DNA of 64,000 nucleotides, taken from NCBI GenBank assembly GCA_030077755.1, contig JAQJZZ010000020.1, positions 1,240,001 to 1,304,000 on the forward strand, written 5' to 3'. Source of the DNA: Filosporella fistucella (lineage: Eukaryota; Ascomycota; Leotiomycetes; Helotiales). Under the pieces are notes generated by a model that saw nothing but the letters and a program-made list of their open reading frames with translations, was not told where the DNA came from and did no database searches. The position numbers were made by a program, and so were the translations under genes. Below are positions 21,977 through 32,404 of this stretch, piece after piece; position 1 is the stretch's first letter; each line of letters opens with the position of its first letter.

Positions 21977-22914
21977 ATGTTGCAAATGCTTCATCCTGAG
22001 CACGACGTTCGTCGTCAAGATATATCTGGAGATCCACCTCCTCTGACAGCATCGAGCCTACGAGATGATCACAAACTTCATCTCCTCCTCGCTGCATCGG
22101 GCTCCGTAGCCACAATTAAGATACCAAACATTCTCAATGCTCTATCTCACCATCTTAATCTCTCCATCCGGCTCATCCTCACCAAATCCGCTACCAATTT
22201 CCTTGGCGGTCAGAGTGCCGAGCAACCACATATTGATTCTCTTCGTCAAATTAAGAATGTGGATGGTGTATTTGTGGACGAGGAAGAGTGGGTGCATCCA
22301 TGGAAGAGGGGGAATAGTATTCTCCATATTGAGCTCAGGAGATGGGCCGATATGATGGTCATTTGTCCGCTTAGTGCGAATACACTGGCAAAAATCACGG
22401 GAGGTTTTAGTGATAACTTACTGACGAGTGTGGTGAGAGCTTGGGATACGACGGGCGAGATTGATCCGATTCAAATTGGAGGCACCAATAGTTACAGGAA
22501 GAGGATCCTTGTAGCTCCCGCTATGAACACTGCTGTAAGTCTTCATTCATTGATTTCTCTTGGGTGTCCCTTTTTGAGGATTTTAAATCCGAGTTCTGGG
22601 AGTACTATTTCTACATTCGAGTCTAAGAGAAATATCCAACAATCCACGCGACAGCTTTCGCGGAAATTCATATCCAGCATGCTAATGAGCTAAAGATGTG
22701 GAGACACCCTATCACAAAGAGACAAATCAAGGTTTTGGAGGAAGAATGGGGAGTAAGCAACGGAGAAAAGGGGAGTGACTCGGGATGGTTTGAAGTGTTA
22801 CTTCCCATGGAGAAGGAATTGGCGTGTGGTGATATCGGTGATGGTGCAATGAAGGATTGGAAAGAGATCGTACAAGTCATTGAGCAGAGGTTGAGACTTG
22901 AAAATGTAGGGTGA
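21977..22914 (+). CDS. CAB3: Phosphopantothenoylcysteine decarboxylase (HAL3/CAB3 flavoprotein family)
   Basis: FMN enzyme that decarboxylates 4'-phosphopantothenoylcysteine to 4'-phosphopantetheine in coenzyme A synthesis. Two exons, 21977-22534 and 22696-22914; the 161-base intron starts GTAAGT, has GCTAATG near its end and finishes CTAAAG. 258 residues. Visible signatures: ASGSVATIKIPNI (FMN fold), LTKSATNF, active-site His117 in ILHIELRRWAD, the substrate-clamp PAMNTAMW split exactly by the intron, and ACGD with catalytic Cys230. Both His and Cys are present, so an active decarboxylase rather than a regulatory Hal3 paralogue is likely, although yeast splits these residues between subunits. 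Without splicing the frame runs on 53 codons into the intron and loses the Cys. Confidence 0.9.
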
Positions 22915-23704
22915 AAGTAAGATGCTGCGCTGTATCTCGACTAGACCTCAGAGTGGTAAGGAGATCGCCATTGGCTTCTCTCTCGATACAGGTAGTCTTC
23001 AGAGAAGGAGGATGAGTATTGTGGAGTTAAAGCTGCTTGTTTGGCGCAAATTGAGCATAGGGATTCCCAGGTCCAGTTTCTTACGCAGTTGTTTTGAATT
23101 AGTCGACAAGAAGCCTTCCTGTATAAAGAGTTTCTCGGTCAGTGAATACAGTGCGTCTTACTTTTACTTGCAATTGGCAAACTAGATCCTGCACTAGCTC
23201 AACAGTACGTGCGATCTGCTGGACCAAAAAAACGTCAGACTCTTTACCCGTCAGCGTACATGTTGCTTGAAAACATTAAATTTTGAAGACTTCGACCTCT
23301 AAGTCATTCGCCATGGGTATACTGCCCTCGTTGCGCTAGAGTTTGGCATTCCCCATTCCATGAGGCTGAGACTAAGGTTGAAGGCTAACGTTCTGTGGCA
23401 GAATACCTTCTAAGATACCCAGGGCAAGGCAGGCTGCGCTAGACCGCCTACCTATACATCCTTCTGTCCCTTTACCGCTCTGGAACTTGCTCTCCTTGGG
23501 TTCTGGGCTAAGCTTGTATCTCGTTTAATAGCCTCTTGTGCAGAATAAAAATTTCCCACCTAAATTCCACGTATATTACGGCGCAATTTCAGCTATCAAC
23601 AAACATCCGACCACCCATCACGACGAATATCCAACGTCATCATCAACCCTTCATTACGCTTTCCAGCACTTCACAGTACCTGCCTATTTCTTCACTCACT
23701 CATC
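22915..23704. other. Intergenic, no gene seen
   Basis: 790 bases between two plus-strand genes. An 87-codon open frame (22922-23185) has no recognisable feature and probably lies in the upstream 3' UTR. The last 200 bases are C/T-rich, as in fungal leaders. Confidence 0.5.
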
Positions 23705-24832
23705 ATGTCTAGCACAGCTATCACTCGACACAGGATCCTTATGCCCGCTCGTCAACCAGGTCCCGTTGGAGCAGCAAAGTCGAACAAAAACGAAGGCACT
23801 CATCGCCGTCAAAACAGTGGCTCGGGTATCAGAAGCCATCGTGGCATAGCTAATTCAGATGGAGAGAAGTCACCAAAGTCCAAAAAGGTTCACAAGCGCA
23901 GGCTATCCAGAGACGAAAAGTTTGAGAGAGCCATGAAGATTGCCAACCGCACTTACAAGAACCCCATCCTCATTGAGACCAACTTCAAGAACGGAGAGCT
24001 GTTCCACCTTGTTTCTGGTAAGTCATGTCGTAACTCCCGACGCTCAACAACACTAAGCTCTAAACAGAGGGAACCAATGATGCGAGCGCTAAGCTCTATT
24101 GCCAGACCAAGAGAGAATTTGATGATACTTCCGAACAGCTGGGCCAAGAACAACAACAAATCGTCGCACGCAACAATGAGTTCATTGAGGCAATGCAAGT
24201 GGAAGTCAAAGCTCTGACCACACCTCTCCGTGACGAGCAGGTGCACACTACTATCAAGAGAGACGGAGGGCTCGTTGAGGAGATTGCCCAAATTGGCGAG
24301 CGGGTTGATGCTTTCAGAACTATCATTTTGGATGAGGCCGCACTCCTGAATGCTTCCTGGGAGGAATGGGAGAAATTGCAGGATGAATATCTTCAGCTTG
24401 GTATGTTCCTCCGCGCTAAGGGCCGACTACATAATTTACACAGCCGCCGTTACGCAATCCTAACATTCTCACGAGAGGAGTTTTCTTTCGCATTGACTAT
24501 CAAGACTAATCTCTTGCAGGCATTGATGCTTTTGGCGCCGAGAATTTCGATGTTGGAATGTCTCAAATGTCACAGATGTCTGTTGATGGGGAAGAGCAAC
24601 GAACCGTGCAAATTGGCTCTGAAATGCAAGTCCAAGAAGAATATCAGACGATTGCTGAGGAAATTGAGGAAATGGTTGATGATGTTGAGAACGAGTACTA
24701 CCAAGAAATGAAGGTGACCGAGAAGGTGTGCGCTTTGCTCCCGTACTTCCTGTGTTGTAGTTAATCACCCCTTAGGAGATGGATATCACCGTCAAGAAGG
24801 AGCAAACAAGACTACTCCAGAGACTCTTGTAA
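23705..24832 (+). CDS. Hypothetical coiled-coil protein
   Basis: Four exons join cleanly: 23705-24017, 24068-24400, 24520-24725 and 24776-24832. Introns are 24018-24067 (GTAAGT...ACAG), 24401-24519 (GTATGT, ACTAAT, TTGCAG) and 24726-24775 (GTGTGC...CTTAG). 302 residues. The N-terminus is basic and Ser/Gly-rich (nucleic-acid or NLS type: KKVHKRRLSRDEKFERAMK). The rest is strongly helical and acidic, with Gln/Glu heptad-like stretches (for example QLGQEQQQIVARNNEFIEAM) and a final acidic helix (EEIEEMVDDVENEYYQEMK). I do not recognise the family. The shape suggests a nuclear or cytoskeletal coiled-coil subunit, but this is inference. Confidence 0.7.
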
Positions 24833-26115
24833 TTGTGCTGGATCATATCAAGGAAGTCTTCGGTGCCAATGACACTAGGCTGAAAATGCGAAGTATCGGA
24901 GGAGTGAGATTGAGAATCATCTGGCCTTCTAATGTTTTATGCTGCAACCACAACAGCAGAACTACATTGCAGAATAGTTGCTAGCAAAATGGAAATTAAA
25001 CTAGACATTTGCAACATTTACTCGCGCGCTTCCGTGCGCGCCTGAACCCGTTTAGTTCTGCCTGTGACGACTGAGCGGCAGGTACTTACACCAGCCAGGT
25101 GCTACTCCTAAAGCTCAGTATGATTGAAGACTGAAATAGTTTCCCTGACTATGCTCATGTTTTTCAAGGCAGCAGATTGCTACGTCAGGGTTCAAGCTAT
25201 ATGCCTAAGATTCTTCTTCAATTTCCTACCTCGTTTTTGACCCCTTGTCACTACCATCTTCAGGTTTGCCTACTTAGCTTTGCTGCCATCAAATATAGGC
25301 TTGTGACATGACTGCTGTCGAAATTTGAGCTGCCAAAAGGTCACTTTACTCGTGGAACCCAATCGAAGTATGAAATATTACCAGTGCTAGGTCTCTATGA
25401 TCTGTTCATGATTATAAAACGACTCTGATGGACATCAATCAAATTTCGGGACTGTAATTGTGTTACACTTGGTAAAGCATTTGATACTCGAGCAGATGGA
25501 AAAGCGTCCAGCAGAAACTACGGCAGTGGAGCCTGTTTAGTACTGGTTTAAGAAACAAACGCTGCTACAAATATGCCACTGGCCGAATTTTACAACACAT
25601 ATACCAGCATTAACATATATTTTTCTGGTGCCATGGAGATTCAGCATCTTGCCTAGCCCTTACATCGGAACTCTCCGTAAGGTTTCATTCAGGTATATCC
25701 AAAGAACAAACTTGGACGAAACAATGTACAGCGTCAAACAGAAACGATAAAGTCTAACGACAAGTGCATCTGACACTACATCTTACCACAAGGCAACACA
25801 GCTAGCAATTCCCTCTCTTTCTCTCGCTCTCTCTCTCTCAAGCACGCTCAAATACTCCTAATACTGCACTTTGAACAGCCCACCAACATATCCATTAGTC
25901 TCAGTCCTTGAGGAACTTCCTCCAGTTCATTGAGCACACTAGAGCAAAAAGTTTGTGAGTTGCTGCAAGCTAAAACAGTTCCACACTTCACCCCCAGATG
26001 TAGTGACAGTCTCCTTGAATGATTTTGGCGTTGTGGTTACTTTTCGCTCGCTCTGATTCTAGATTCGTGTCTTTATTTCTTTGAAGAGCCAAGCAAGCAT
26101 GAACTTTGGCGGGAT
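24833..26115. other. 1.3 kb convergent intergenic region, no gene seen
   Basis: Lies between the coiled-coil gene (plus) and ARD1 (minus), so it holds two 3' UTRs. No open frame of note on either strand. A CT microsatellite sits at 25811-25840. The length is more than two 3' UTRs need; a non-coding RNA is possible but I see no diagnostic motif. Confidence 0.5.
25811..25840. repeat. CT microsatellite
   Basis: CTCTCTTTCTCTCGCTCTCT and more, an imperfect dinucleotide run in the convergent intergenic region. Confidence 0.9.
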
Positions 26116-26890
26116 CTACTTATGGCTCTCATCCCTTTCCACCAAATCTCCAACGCCCAATCCTCTCCCAACCCTAACCTTCCGCTTCTTGGCTTCCTTT
26201 TTCTCTCTAATTGGTAGTTCCTCCCCCTTGTCATTCTTCCCCAAATCTCCAACAGGCTCGCCCTCGTCGAGGTCTTCCTCCTCATCTAAGATTTGTTCTC
26301 TGATGAAACCCAAATCTAACTTCATGCTGTAGGCATCTTCGCCATCAGCATAGTACTTTGCTTCAATCTTCTCGTTCTTGAATCCGAGGGTATCGCGGTA
26401 CAGGCGCAGAGCGGCATTGTTCGAGACACGGACGTGAAGGGAAACGTATTGGGCACCGAAGGTTTCGACCATCGCTCGTTCTGCACATGTTAATCATCTT
26501 GCATAGAGACCGCTGGAAGTAGAGAGCTACTTACGCGATTGTCTCATCAACTTCTCTGCTATTCCCAGGCGTCTATGCGTTCGCATCACACTCAAACTTG
26601 TGATGTGTCCATGCTGCACTCCATCCGGCGGATCTTCCTCCATCTTTGCGAGTACATAGCCTACAATGCGGGGGTAGTCATAGGGAGTCTTTTTCGGGCG
26701 AGAGACATCAACTGCTACGTAGGAGAGTTGTGGCCAGGATAAGGCATGGTAGAGGTAATACTTCATGAAATAACTAGAGCTGTTAGCTGGCGCTCAGGGC
26801 AGGCAAAAAGACCTACTTTTCTGGCAGGTTGGTGATATTCGCATGTTGGACATGCGGAATATCTGATGGGTGTAGCAGTCGAATATCCAT
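26116..26890 (-). CDS. ARD1: N-alpha-acetyltransferase NatA catalytic subunit Ard1/Naa10
   Basis: GNAT acetyltransferase that, with Nat1/Naa15 on the ribosome, acetylates nascent N-termini after Met removal. Three exons on the minus strand: 26890-26817, 26773-26535 and 26480-26116; introns 26774-26816 (43 bases, GTAGGT...TCTAG) and 26481-26534 (GTAAGT...TGCAG). 225 residues. The start [19 protein letters not shown], then [20 protein letters not shown] and GHITSLSV, are near-invariant in Naa10. The acetyl-CoA loop RRLGIA is at residues 92-97, followed by [18 protein letters not shown] variable Lys/Glu-rich tail (about residues 165-225) is usual in fungi. Divergent from the SDR gene with 309 bases between starts. 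Confidence 0.95.
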
Positions 26891-27199
26891 TGTAGTTGTT
26901 GCGGATATTGTCTCTGAGCGGGCAGGCTGGATCAGCATCCAGAACTTGACTTTCAAATTCAGCCGTTGGTGTCTCGATTGGCATTGGCGCGCTAGTACAA
27001 ATTGTGGAGGGGCTCCGAGTACGCAGGAACCTGCTTCTGGCGGGGTCGTTGAATAATGCCCCGGATTTTTGATTCAACTCCCACTTTTATATCTGACTCT
27101 TTCCCCCCCTTCTTGTCCTTTAAATTAGGTGAATATTTACATTTTCTCTTTCTTTGCTCAGACTTTTGACACACAAAGTCAGACGATATTCTAACCCTA
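26891..27199. promoter_or_regulatory. Divergent promoter region ARD1 / SDR
   Basis: 309 bases between opposing start codons, with a pyrimidine-rich stretch (27095-27160) just before the SDR start. No clear operator or TATA box seen. Confidence 0.5.
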
Positions 27200-28149
27200 A
27201 TGGACTCTTTACATGCAAGAACAGCTTCAACCAATCTTGGTGGGGTGCCAAGCTACAGGCCTCTCGAAGGAAAGCTTGCAATTGTCACTGGAGCATCAAG
27301 AGGTATGCTTTATTATTCCATGCCGAAAATTAAACTCACGGTCCAAAAGGAATCGGAGTATCCATCGCTCAGAATCTGGCAGCGAAAGGAGCTAATTTGG
27401 TTCTCAACTACACCTCCGATTCTTCGGCCAAGCTCTGTAGCGAGCTTTCTACTGCCCTCACGGAAGAGCACGGTGTAACATGCTTTGTCGTCCAAGCTGA
27501 TATGGGAGTTGTTACAGGTCCTGCTCATATCATAAATACAGCAAAGAACCATTTCGCGCATCCAAAGACTGGTAAATTCCAAGTTGACATCCTGGTCAAC
27601 AATGCAGGTGTTTCCAGGAATCTCAGAATCGAAGAGTGCACTGTGGAAGACTACGAATGGCAGTACAAGATAAACGTTCTTGGACCGTTATTACTGATGC
27701 AAGCTGTACTGCCACACTTACCCACCGACAGGAGTGGGAGAATTATAAATTTATCATCAGTATCAAGTTCTGAAGGCTTCATTGGACAGTCTGTATATGG
27801 AGGCACGAAAGCTGCTCTGGAAGCAATGACAAGGACTTGGGCCAGGGAATTGGCGGAGAGAGCTACCGTAAACGCCATCAACCCAGGCCCAGTTAAGACA
27901 GATATGTGGCAAGGAACGACTGCAGAGTTCAAACAAAGGTTGAAGCCTTTTATTCAGCAAACACCAGGAAGTGCTATTCGGCCGGGTATTGATGATGACG
28001 ACTTGGTTGCGGATGCTGATAATGCTGGTGGAAGGCCAGCTTATACTGAGGAAATTGCTGGAATAGTAGGAATGTTGTGCACAGCTGACAGTTTGTGGTG
28101 CACTGGACAGGTGGTGTGTGCGAACGGTGGGATGAGAATGGCAATGTAA
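27200..28149 (+). CDS. Short-chain dehydrogenase/reductase (classical SDR)
   Basis: NAD(P)-dependent oxidoreductase. Two exons, 27200-27302 and 27350-28149; a 47-base intron (GTATGC...AAAAG) splits the cofactor loop. 300 residues. The dinucleotide motif TGASRGIG (residues 30-37) only appears after splicing; NNAG is near 118-121, and the catalytic set is Ser171, Tyr184 and Lys188 in SVYGGTKAALEAM, followed by NAINPGPVKTDMW. The closest general resemblance is to fungal 3-oxoacyl-ACP reductase/versicolorin-reductase-like SDRs; the substrate cannot be told from sequence. An insert rich in Asp (GIDDDDLVADADNAGG) precedes the last helix. No biosynthetic cluster surrounds it. Confidence 0.87.
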
Positions 28150-28292
28150 ATTGTCAGTCTGGGGCACACGTAAACCTTATCCTGAACCGATCTTTCAAGG
28201 GGTCTTCCATTTGAGTTGATCAAATATGGTCTCTAACGCTACTCCTTTGTTCATTCCACCAACGCCATCAATGCAAAATAAAATAAGTCCCC

Positions 28293-30350
28293 TTAAGGTG
28301 CCGCTGCGGGTGGTGGGGCCTGTTCTTCAGCAACTTTTCCTCTCAAAGGTAGCTCTACCTCGGTTTTGTGGGCAGGCTCTGGAATTTTGGCAGATTCTAT
28401 ACTAGAATCTGCCTTTGCTGCTTGTTTCTGATATGGTATTAGCGATCTGAAGTAATGAGCCACAAAGGAGAAGGATCTCGACACTCTTCTCCTATTGCCG
28501 AACACAATCCACAGCCTCCCCCAGAATGATTTGAAATCCCAGCTATGGGAACGAACCTTTGCTTTCTTGCGTTCTTTCTCTCTCGCCTTGTCGGCTGCTT
28601 TCTTTGCTTTGGCCTCTTCCTCCGCAAGTCGAGATGCCTGAGTACCTCCATATGCATTTCTCCATTCCTCCTCCTTCTCATCAGGAATTTTCGTGAAAAG
28701 GTAGGCTGCCTTTCCAATCTTATGACCACTTGCCAAAGCTCCCGGAGACCATGTATCTGGGATGGAGGCAAGAGGAGCATTCAGTTGCTGGTTGATTGAG
28801 GTTGCCGTTGCAGGCATAAAAGGAGAAGAGAGGGATGCGAGCAGGTAGGCAAGGTTCAAAGCAAGACCAACAATTGTCTGGGTTCTGATAGGACTTCCTG
28901 TGAGATTTGCATTGTCAAGACGTCCAGCAAGTAGTAAGTTTCCCTTCGCCGAGATCTCCATGAGTTTCCTTAGTCCAGATCGAAGTTTCACAGCCTCCAT
29001 ATCAGCAACATATTCTGCTAAGAGATCGTTGACATCTTTGATAAATCCAGGGAAATCAAATGACTCTTCAGTATGTTCTGGTGAGAATTCTGGGATGATA
29101 CCGCCAAGTTTTGCGTTGACGAATTTCACCAGCCGGTTGACGAAGTTACCAAGATTTGCAAGTAGCTCACTGTTGTTGGCAGCAATGAAGGTCTTCCATT
29201 CAAACTGAGAGTCGCCGGTCTCCGGGCGATTCGCCAAGAGATAGTACCGCCATACGGATGGTGGAATACCAGTCTCTTTCGCCCCGTCTCCAAAGACACC
29301 TACACCCCGAGACTTTGAAAACTTTCCATTCTCATAATTCAGGTACTCGGTGGTGGATAAGTGGTTAAGCATGGTCCATTTGTCACCAGTGCCAAGTTGC
29401 GAGCCAGGGAAAATGACTGTATGGAATGGAACATTGTCTTTGCCCATGAACTGATAGAGCTTGACATTTTCCGGGTCGCGCCACCACAATTCCCAATCCT
29501 TTGTGTAATTCGCTGTGATTGATGGGTATCCGATACAAGCGTCAAACCAGACGTAGAGAACCTTCTTATCATACCCTGTGAGAGGGATTGGGGTGCCCCA
29601 TTTTAGATCTCTTGTGATGCTGCGGCCTTCGAGTCCTTTATCCAGCCAAGTTTTTGTTATGGCCACTCCATTATTAGGCCAGCCTCCTTCGACGCTAGAT
29701 TTCGCGAACCACTTTTCAATAGCAGGTTGCGACTTGTCAAGTCGTAGGAAAATATGGGTTGTCTCTCGAGGAACTGGTTCGGCACCATCAACTTTGCAAC
29801 GAGGATTGATAAGCTCGAATGGATCCAAAAGGCTGCCACACTTGTCGCACTGATCACCTCGGGCGTCATCGTAGTTACACTTTGGACACGTTCCTTCGAC
29901 AAATCGATCCGCAAGGAAAGACTGATGTGATTCGCAGTATGGCTGAGTCGTAGTACGTTCTTCCAGATAACCATTCTTGTGGAGCTTCAAAAAGATATCT
30001 TGAGCAATGATGGTCTGCTGCTCAGTGGTGGTCCTGCCAAAGTAATCGAAAGCGATATCGAACCAATCGTAAACCTCTTTGTGCTTTTTGTGATATTCGT
30101 CGCACAACTCCTGTGGCGTTTGCCCAGTTTCAAGAGCCTTTGTCTCTGTCGCTGTGCCATACTCATCTGTTCCGCAGATGAAGAGTGTAGGACGGTCTCT
30201 GAGCTTGCTGAATCGCGAGAAGACGTCGGCGCTGAGCACACTACCGATGACATTTCCGAGGTGCGGAACATTGTTGACATATGGAAGAGCGCTGGTGATC
30301 AAAATATTTTTCTTTCCCTTCTCGGGCAGGATGATCTTGCGTGTCGCCAT
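28293..30350 (-). CDS. MES1: Cytosolic methionyl-tRNA synthetase
   Basis: Class I aminoacyl-tRNA synthetase charging initiator and elongator tRNA-Met. The whole span is open (685 codons), but a likely intron, 28428-28556, is hidden in it: 129 bases, GTTCGT donor, GCTAATA branch site, ATCAG acceptor. Its translation is Phe/Trp/Arg/Ser-rich and breaks the flanking Lys/Ala helix; splicing gives 642 residues. Motifs: HLGN (the HIGH signature, residues 30-33) after ITSALPYVNNVP, zinc-knuckle CPKCNYDDARGDQCDKCG, WFDACIGYPS, and KFSKSRG (KMSKS signature) near residue 345, then the anticodon-binding helices. The Lys-rich C-terminal tail resembles a tRNA-binding or scaffold-binding extension. No mitochondrial presequence. 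Convergent with the SDR gene (143 bases apart). Confidence 0.95.
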   Translation of the reverse strand: MATRKIILPEKGKKNILITSALPYVNNVPHLGNVIGSVLSADVFSRFSKLRDRPTLFICGTDEYGTATETKALETGQTPQELCDEYHKKHKEVYDWFDIAFDYFGRTTTEQQTIIAQDIFLKLHKNGYLEERTTTQPYCESHQSFLADRFVEGTCPKCNYDDARGDQCDKCGSLLDPFELINPRCKVDGAEPVPRETTHIFLRLDKSQPAIEKWFAKSSVEGGWPNNGVAITKTWLDKGLEGRSITRDLKWGTPIPLTGYDKKVLYVWFDACIGYPSITANYTKDWELWWRDPENVKLYQFMGKDNVPFHTVIFPGSQLGTGDKWTMLNHLSTTEYLNYENGKFSKSRGVGVFGDGAKETGIPPSVWRYYLLANRPETGDSQFEWKTFIAANNSELLANLGNFVNRLVKFVNAKLGGIIPEFSPEHTEESFDFPGFIKDVNDLLAEYVADMEAVKLRSGLRKLMEISAKGNLLLAGRLDNANLTGSPIRTQTIVGLALNLAYLLASLSSPFMPATATSINQQLNAPLASIPDTWSPGALASGHKIGKAAYLFTKIPDEKEEEWRNAYGGTQASRLAEEEAKAKKAADKAREKERKKAKVRSHSWDFKSFWGRLWIVFGNRRRVSRSFSFVAHYFRSLIPYQKQAAKADSSIESAKIPEPAHKTEVELPLRGKVAEEQAPPPAAAP

Positions 30351-30817
30351 CGTTTGTGGATTTCAGTTGAGAATGGCGGGGAAAGTTCGTGTGTGCTGGT
30401 GGTTTTGGTGGGGTTGACTCATGTTTCGAGGCTGTGACATATTCTAGGGATACTCGCTAAGCTATCCTACCCGCGCCACGACAGCAGAATCTGGTAGCCT
30501 CGCCATGTAAGGCTGAAGACAAGGAGTATTGATTTGCGACGTTCTACTTTAATCTAATGAGATGACCTACATAGACAAGAGCTGATACACTTTCATCGGA
30601 GACACACAAGCTTGGTCGAATTTACCATTCATTTCCTCCACCCTCAAACGCATCTTGCATATTTCGTCCGCTCCCCGCCCACTTCATCGGTATCCGCTCA
30701 GCCTTGGCTTTCCATCACGTGGACGGCCAAATATTCCAGGTTCTCCAAACGTCCCATGTACAACTACAAGCGTATCTCCCAGTCTTCCTCTGGAATCAGA
30801 CCTTCCAAGCCCTCAAA
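30351..30817. promoter_or_regulatory. Divergent promoter region MES1 / LTO1
   Basis: 467 bases between opposing starts. The right part is open in the LTO1 frame but has no ATG. No clear regulatory motif recognised. Confidence 0.45.
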
Positions 30818-31354
30818 ATGGAAACCAGTGCTTTTGATGAAGTCCTGGGTCTAGAGGAAGAGTTCTACGACTGTGGCTATCAACAAGGCTTTACTGATGG
30901 AGTCTCGGCTGGCCGTATTGAAGGCAGAACCTTCGGACTGGAGAAAGGATTTGAGAAATACGTGGGAAGTGGGCGATTGTACGGGAAATCAATTGTTTGG
31001 GGTAATAGATTACCTCGACCCTCTAAAGGATCGGTTGGAGATATTCCATCTCATCCAGCTCCAGAACAGAGTTACAACTCAACTACACAGACTCATCAGC
31101 CAACTCTACCCAGTCACCTTCCGTCTCTGCCTGAACATTACCGGCTGGCAAAACACATCAAAGTGATACATGCGCTTTCGGAATCAGACAGTCTCTCGAC
31201 CGAAAATACCGAAGATGCGGTTTCGGACTTCGACGATCGATTGAAGAGGGCCCAGGGGAAAGCAAAAATGATTGAGAGAATGGCTGGTGAGGCTAAAGTG
31301 GAATTGGAAACTAGAGGCAAAGTTCATGATTATTCTGAGGATGTAAAGGCCTGA
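30818..31354 (+). CDS. LTO1: LTO1 (ORAOV1/Yae1-partner) protein
   Basis: In yeast, Lto1 with Yae1 acts as an adaptor bringing the Fe-S protein Rli1/ABCE1 to the cytosolic Fe-S targeting complex, so it supports ribosome recycling. Single exon, 178 residues from the ATG at 30818 (AAAATGG); the frame is open further upstream but lacks ATG, and METSAFDEVLGLEEEFYDCG aligns with how family members begin. The diagnostic deca-GX3 region is clear: GYQQGFTDGVSAGRIEGRTF followed by GLEKGFEKYVGSGRLYG. The C-terminal half has the conserved SLSTENTEDAVSDFDDRLKR segment seen in fungal orthologues. The C-terminus reads VKA rather than a tryptophan end as in yeast, by memory. Confidence 0.88.
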   Translation: METSAFDEVLGLEEEFYDCGYQQGFTDGVSAGRIEGRTFGLEKGFEKYVGSGRLYGKSIVWGNRLPRPSKGSVGDIPSHPAPEQSYNSTTQTHQPTLPSHLPSLPEHYRLAKHIKVIHALSESDSLSTENTEDAVSDFDDRLKRAQGKAKMIERMAGEAKVELETRGKVHDYSEDVKA

Positions 31355-31682
31355 ATGGTTCTTAATGCGCACGGCAAGGAAAGCAGCGATTTTGGAAAGA
31401 TATGGCCTGGCTCATTCTGGCGGAGAATATCACAAAGGACGCATCAGCCTCTTTGGTATTTACACAATTGTGTAAAGGACAAATAACATCAAGGTCTGGC
31501 GGGACGATTTGCATCTGGCGCCTGGATAGAGCAACTTCAACACCCAAGTCGCTCCCAAATCACTATTTGAAAACAGTTTTGGTGTAGTATAGATGCTGTC
31601 TATTTCCACACTCCCCGAGATTGTGGGCTTGTCCTTCAACGTTGCAAGCCAAAGCTGCTTACCCCCGATTTTGGCTGAGTGC
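31355..31682. other. Convergent 3' region, no gene seen
   Basis: 328 bases between the ends of LTO1 and the minus-strand coiled-coil gene. Short open frames only; presumably two overlapping or abutting 3' UTRs. Confidence 0.5.
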
Positions 31683-32404
31683 CTAGGCAAGGTCATCGAA
31701 CTTTTTCTCGAGCCTGGTCAGCTTAAGTTGCATCAACTCCACCTCGATCTTCCCTCTCTCTCGCTCACTCTCTGATAGCCTGGCCTTCAGTACATTTATC
31801 TCCATCAGGGCTAGCTCATTGTTCTCCTCGCTAGTCTGAAGTTGAGTCTTGAGTCCCTCGATCTGTTCCGTGTACTTGGCGAGCATCTTATACTCGAGAG
31901 CCTCCTTCTTAGCAATCATGGCTAGACGATTTTCCTCTTCCATGTCAAGATAAGCCTCGCGCCTGGCCTTTTTCTCGTGCTTTGATCTCCACATTTTGTG
32001 AAACTTGGCCTCCTCGGTAGCATAGAAGGTCTCCCGGATATCGTTGAGCATCGACTCTTGTTCGTTCCTAAGAGTACCTCAAGTCAGCCCAACACGGTTC
32101 AAGGCACTGAAGAATTGGCGTCTTCACATATAGCGAAGAATGTACCTCGAGACATGCCCGTCGAAGTTGACAAGGGATTGAAGTTGATTAGATCCAATTT
32201 ACTTACATGAGATGCTTAAAGTCTTGGCTCGCAGCTCCTTCCTCGGGCTCCTGTTCGGAGATTGCATACTCATTCTACCAAGTATTAGATCGGGTGTATA
32301 GAAGCAAAGCATACGAGGCAATTGCTTACCTCATATGACTTCCTTGATCTTTTATTGGGTGTCGTCTTCTTTGGGGTACGTTCCCGAGCCTCATGCGGAT
32401 ACAT
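31683..32404 (-). CDS. Coiled-coil hypothetical protein
   Basis: Three exons on the minus strand: 32404-32330, 32274-32207 and 32067-31683; introns 32275-32329 (GTAAGC, TCTAATA, GGTAG) and 32068-32206 (GTAAGT...CTTAG). From the ATG at 32404 this gives 175 residues. The N-terminus is basic (ARERTPKKTTPNKRSRKSYE), then an acidic linker (EQEPEEGA), then an almost continuous charged helix with heptad leucines (EQIEGLKTQLQTSEENNELA and LKARLSESERERGKIEVELM) to the stop. Stops close the frame just upstream, but an AG-ended segment there could join to another 5' exon starting at the ATG near 32553. Not recognised; possibly lineage-specific. A short DNA-binding-plus-coil or cytoskeletal role is only a guess. 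Confidence 0.6.

Noticed and set aside
30704..30817. N-terminal extension of LTO1
   Set aside because: The upstream frame starts at TTG, and the family begins just before the FDEVLGLEEEFY motif; ATG 30818 fits.
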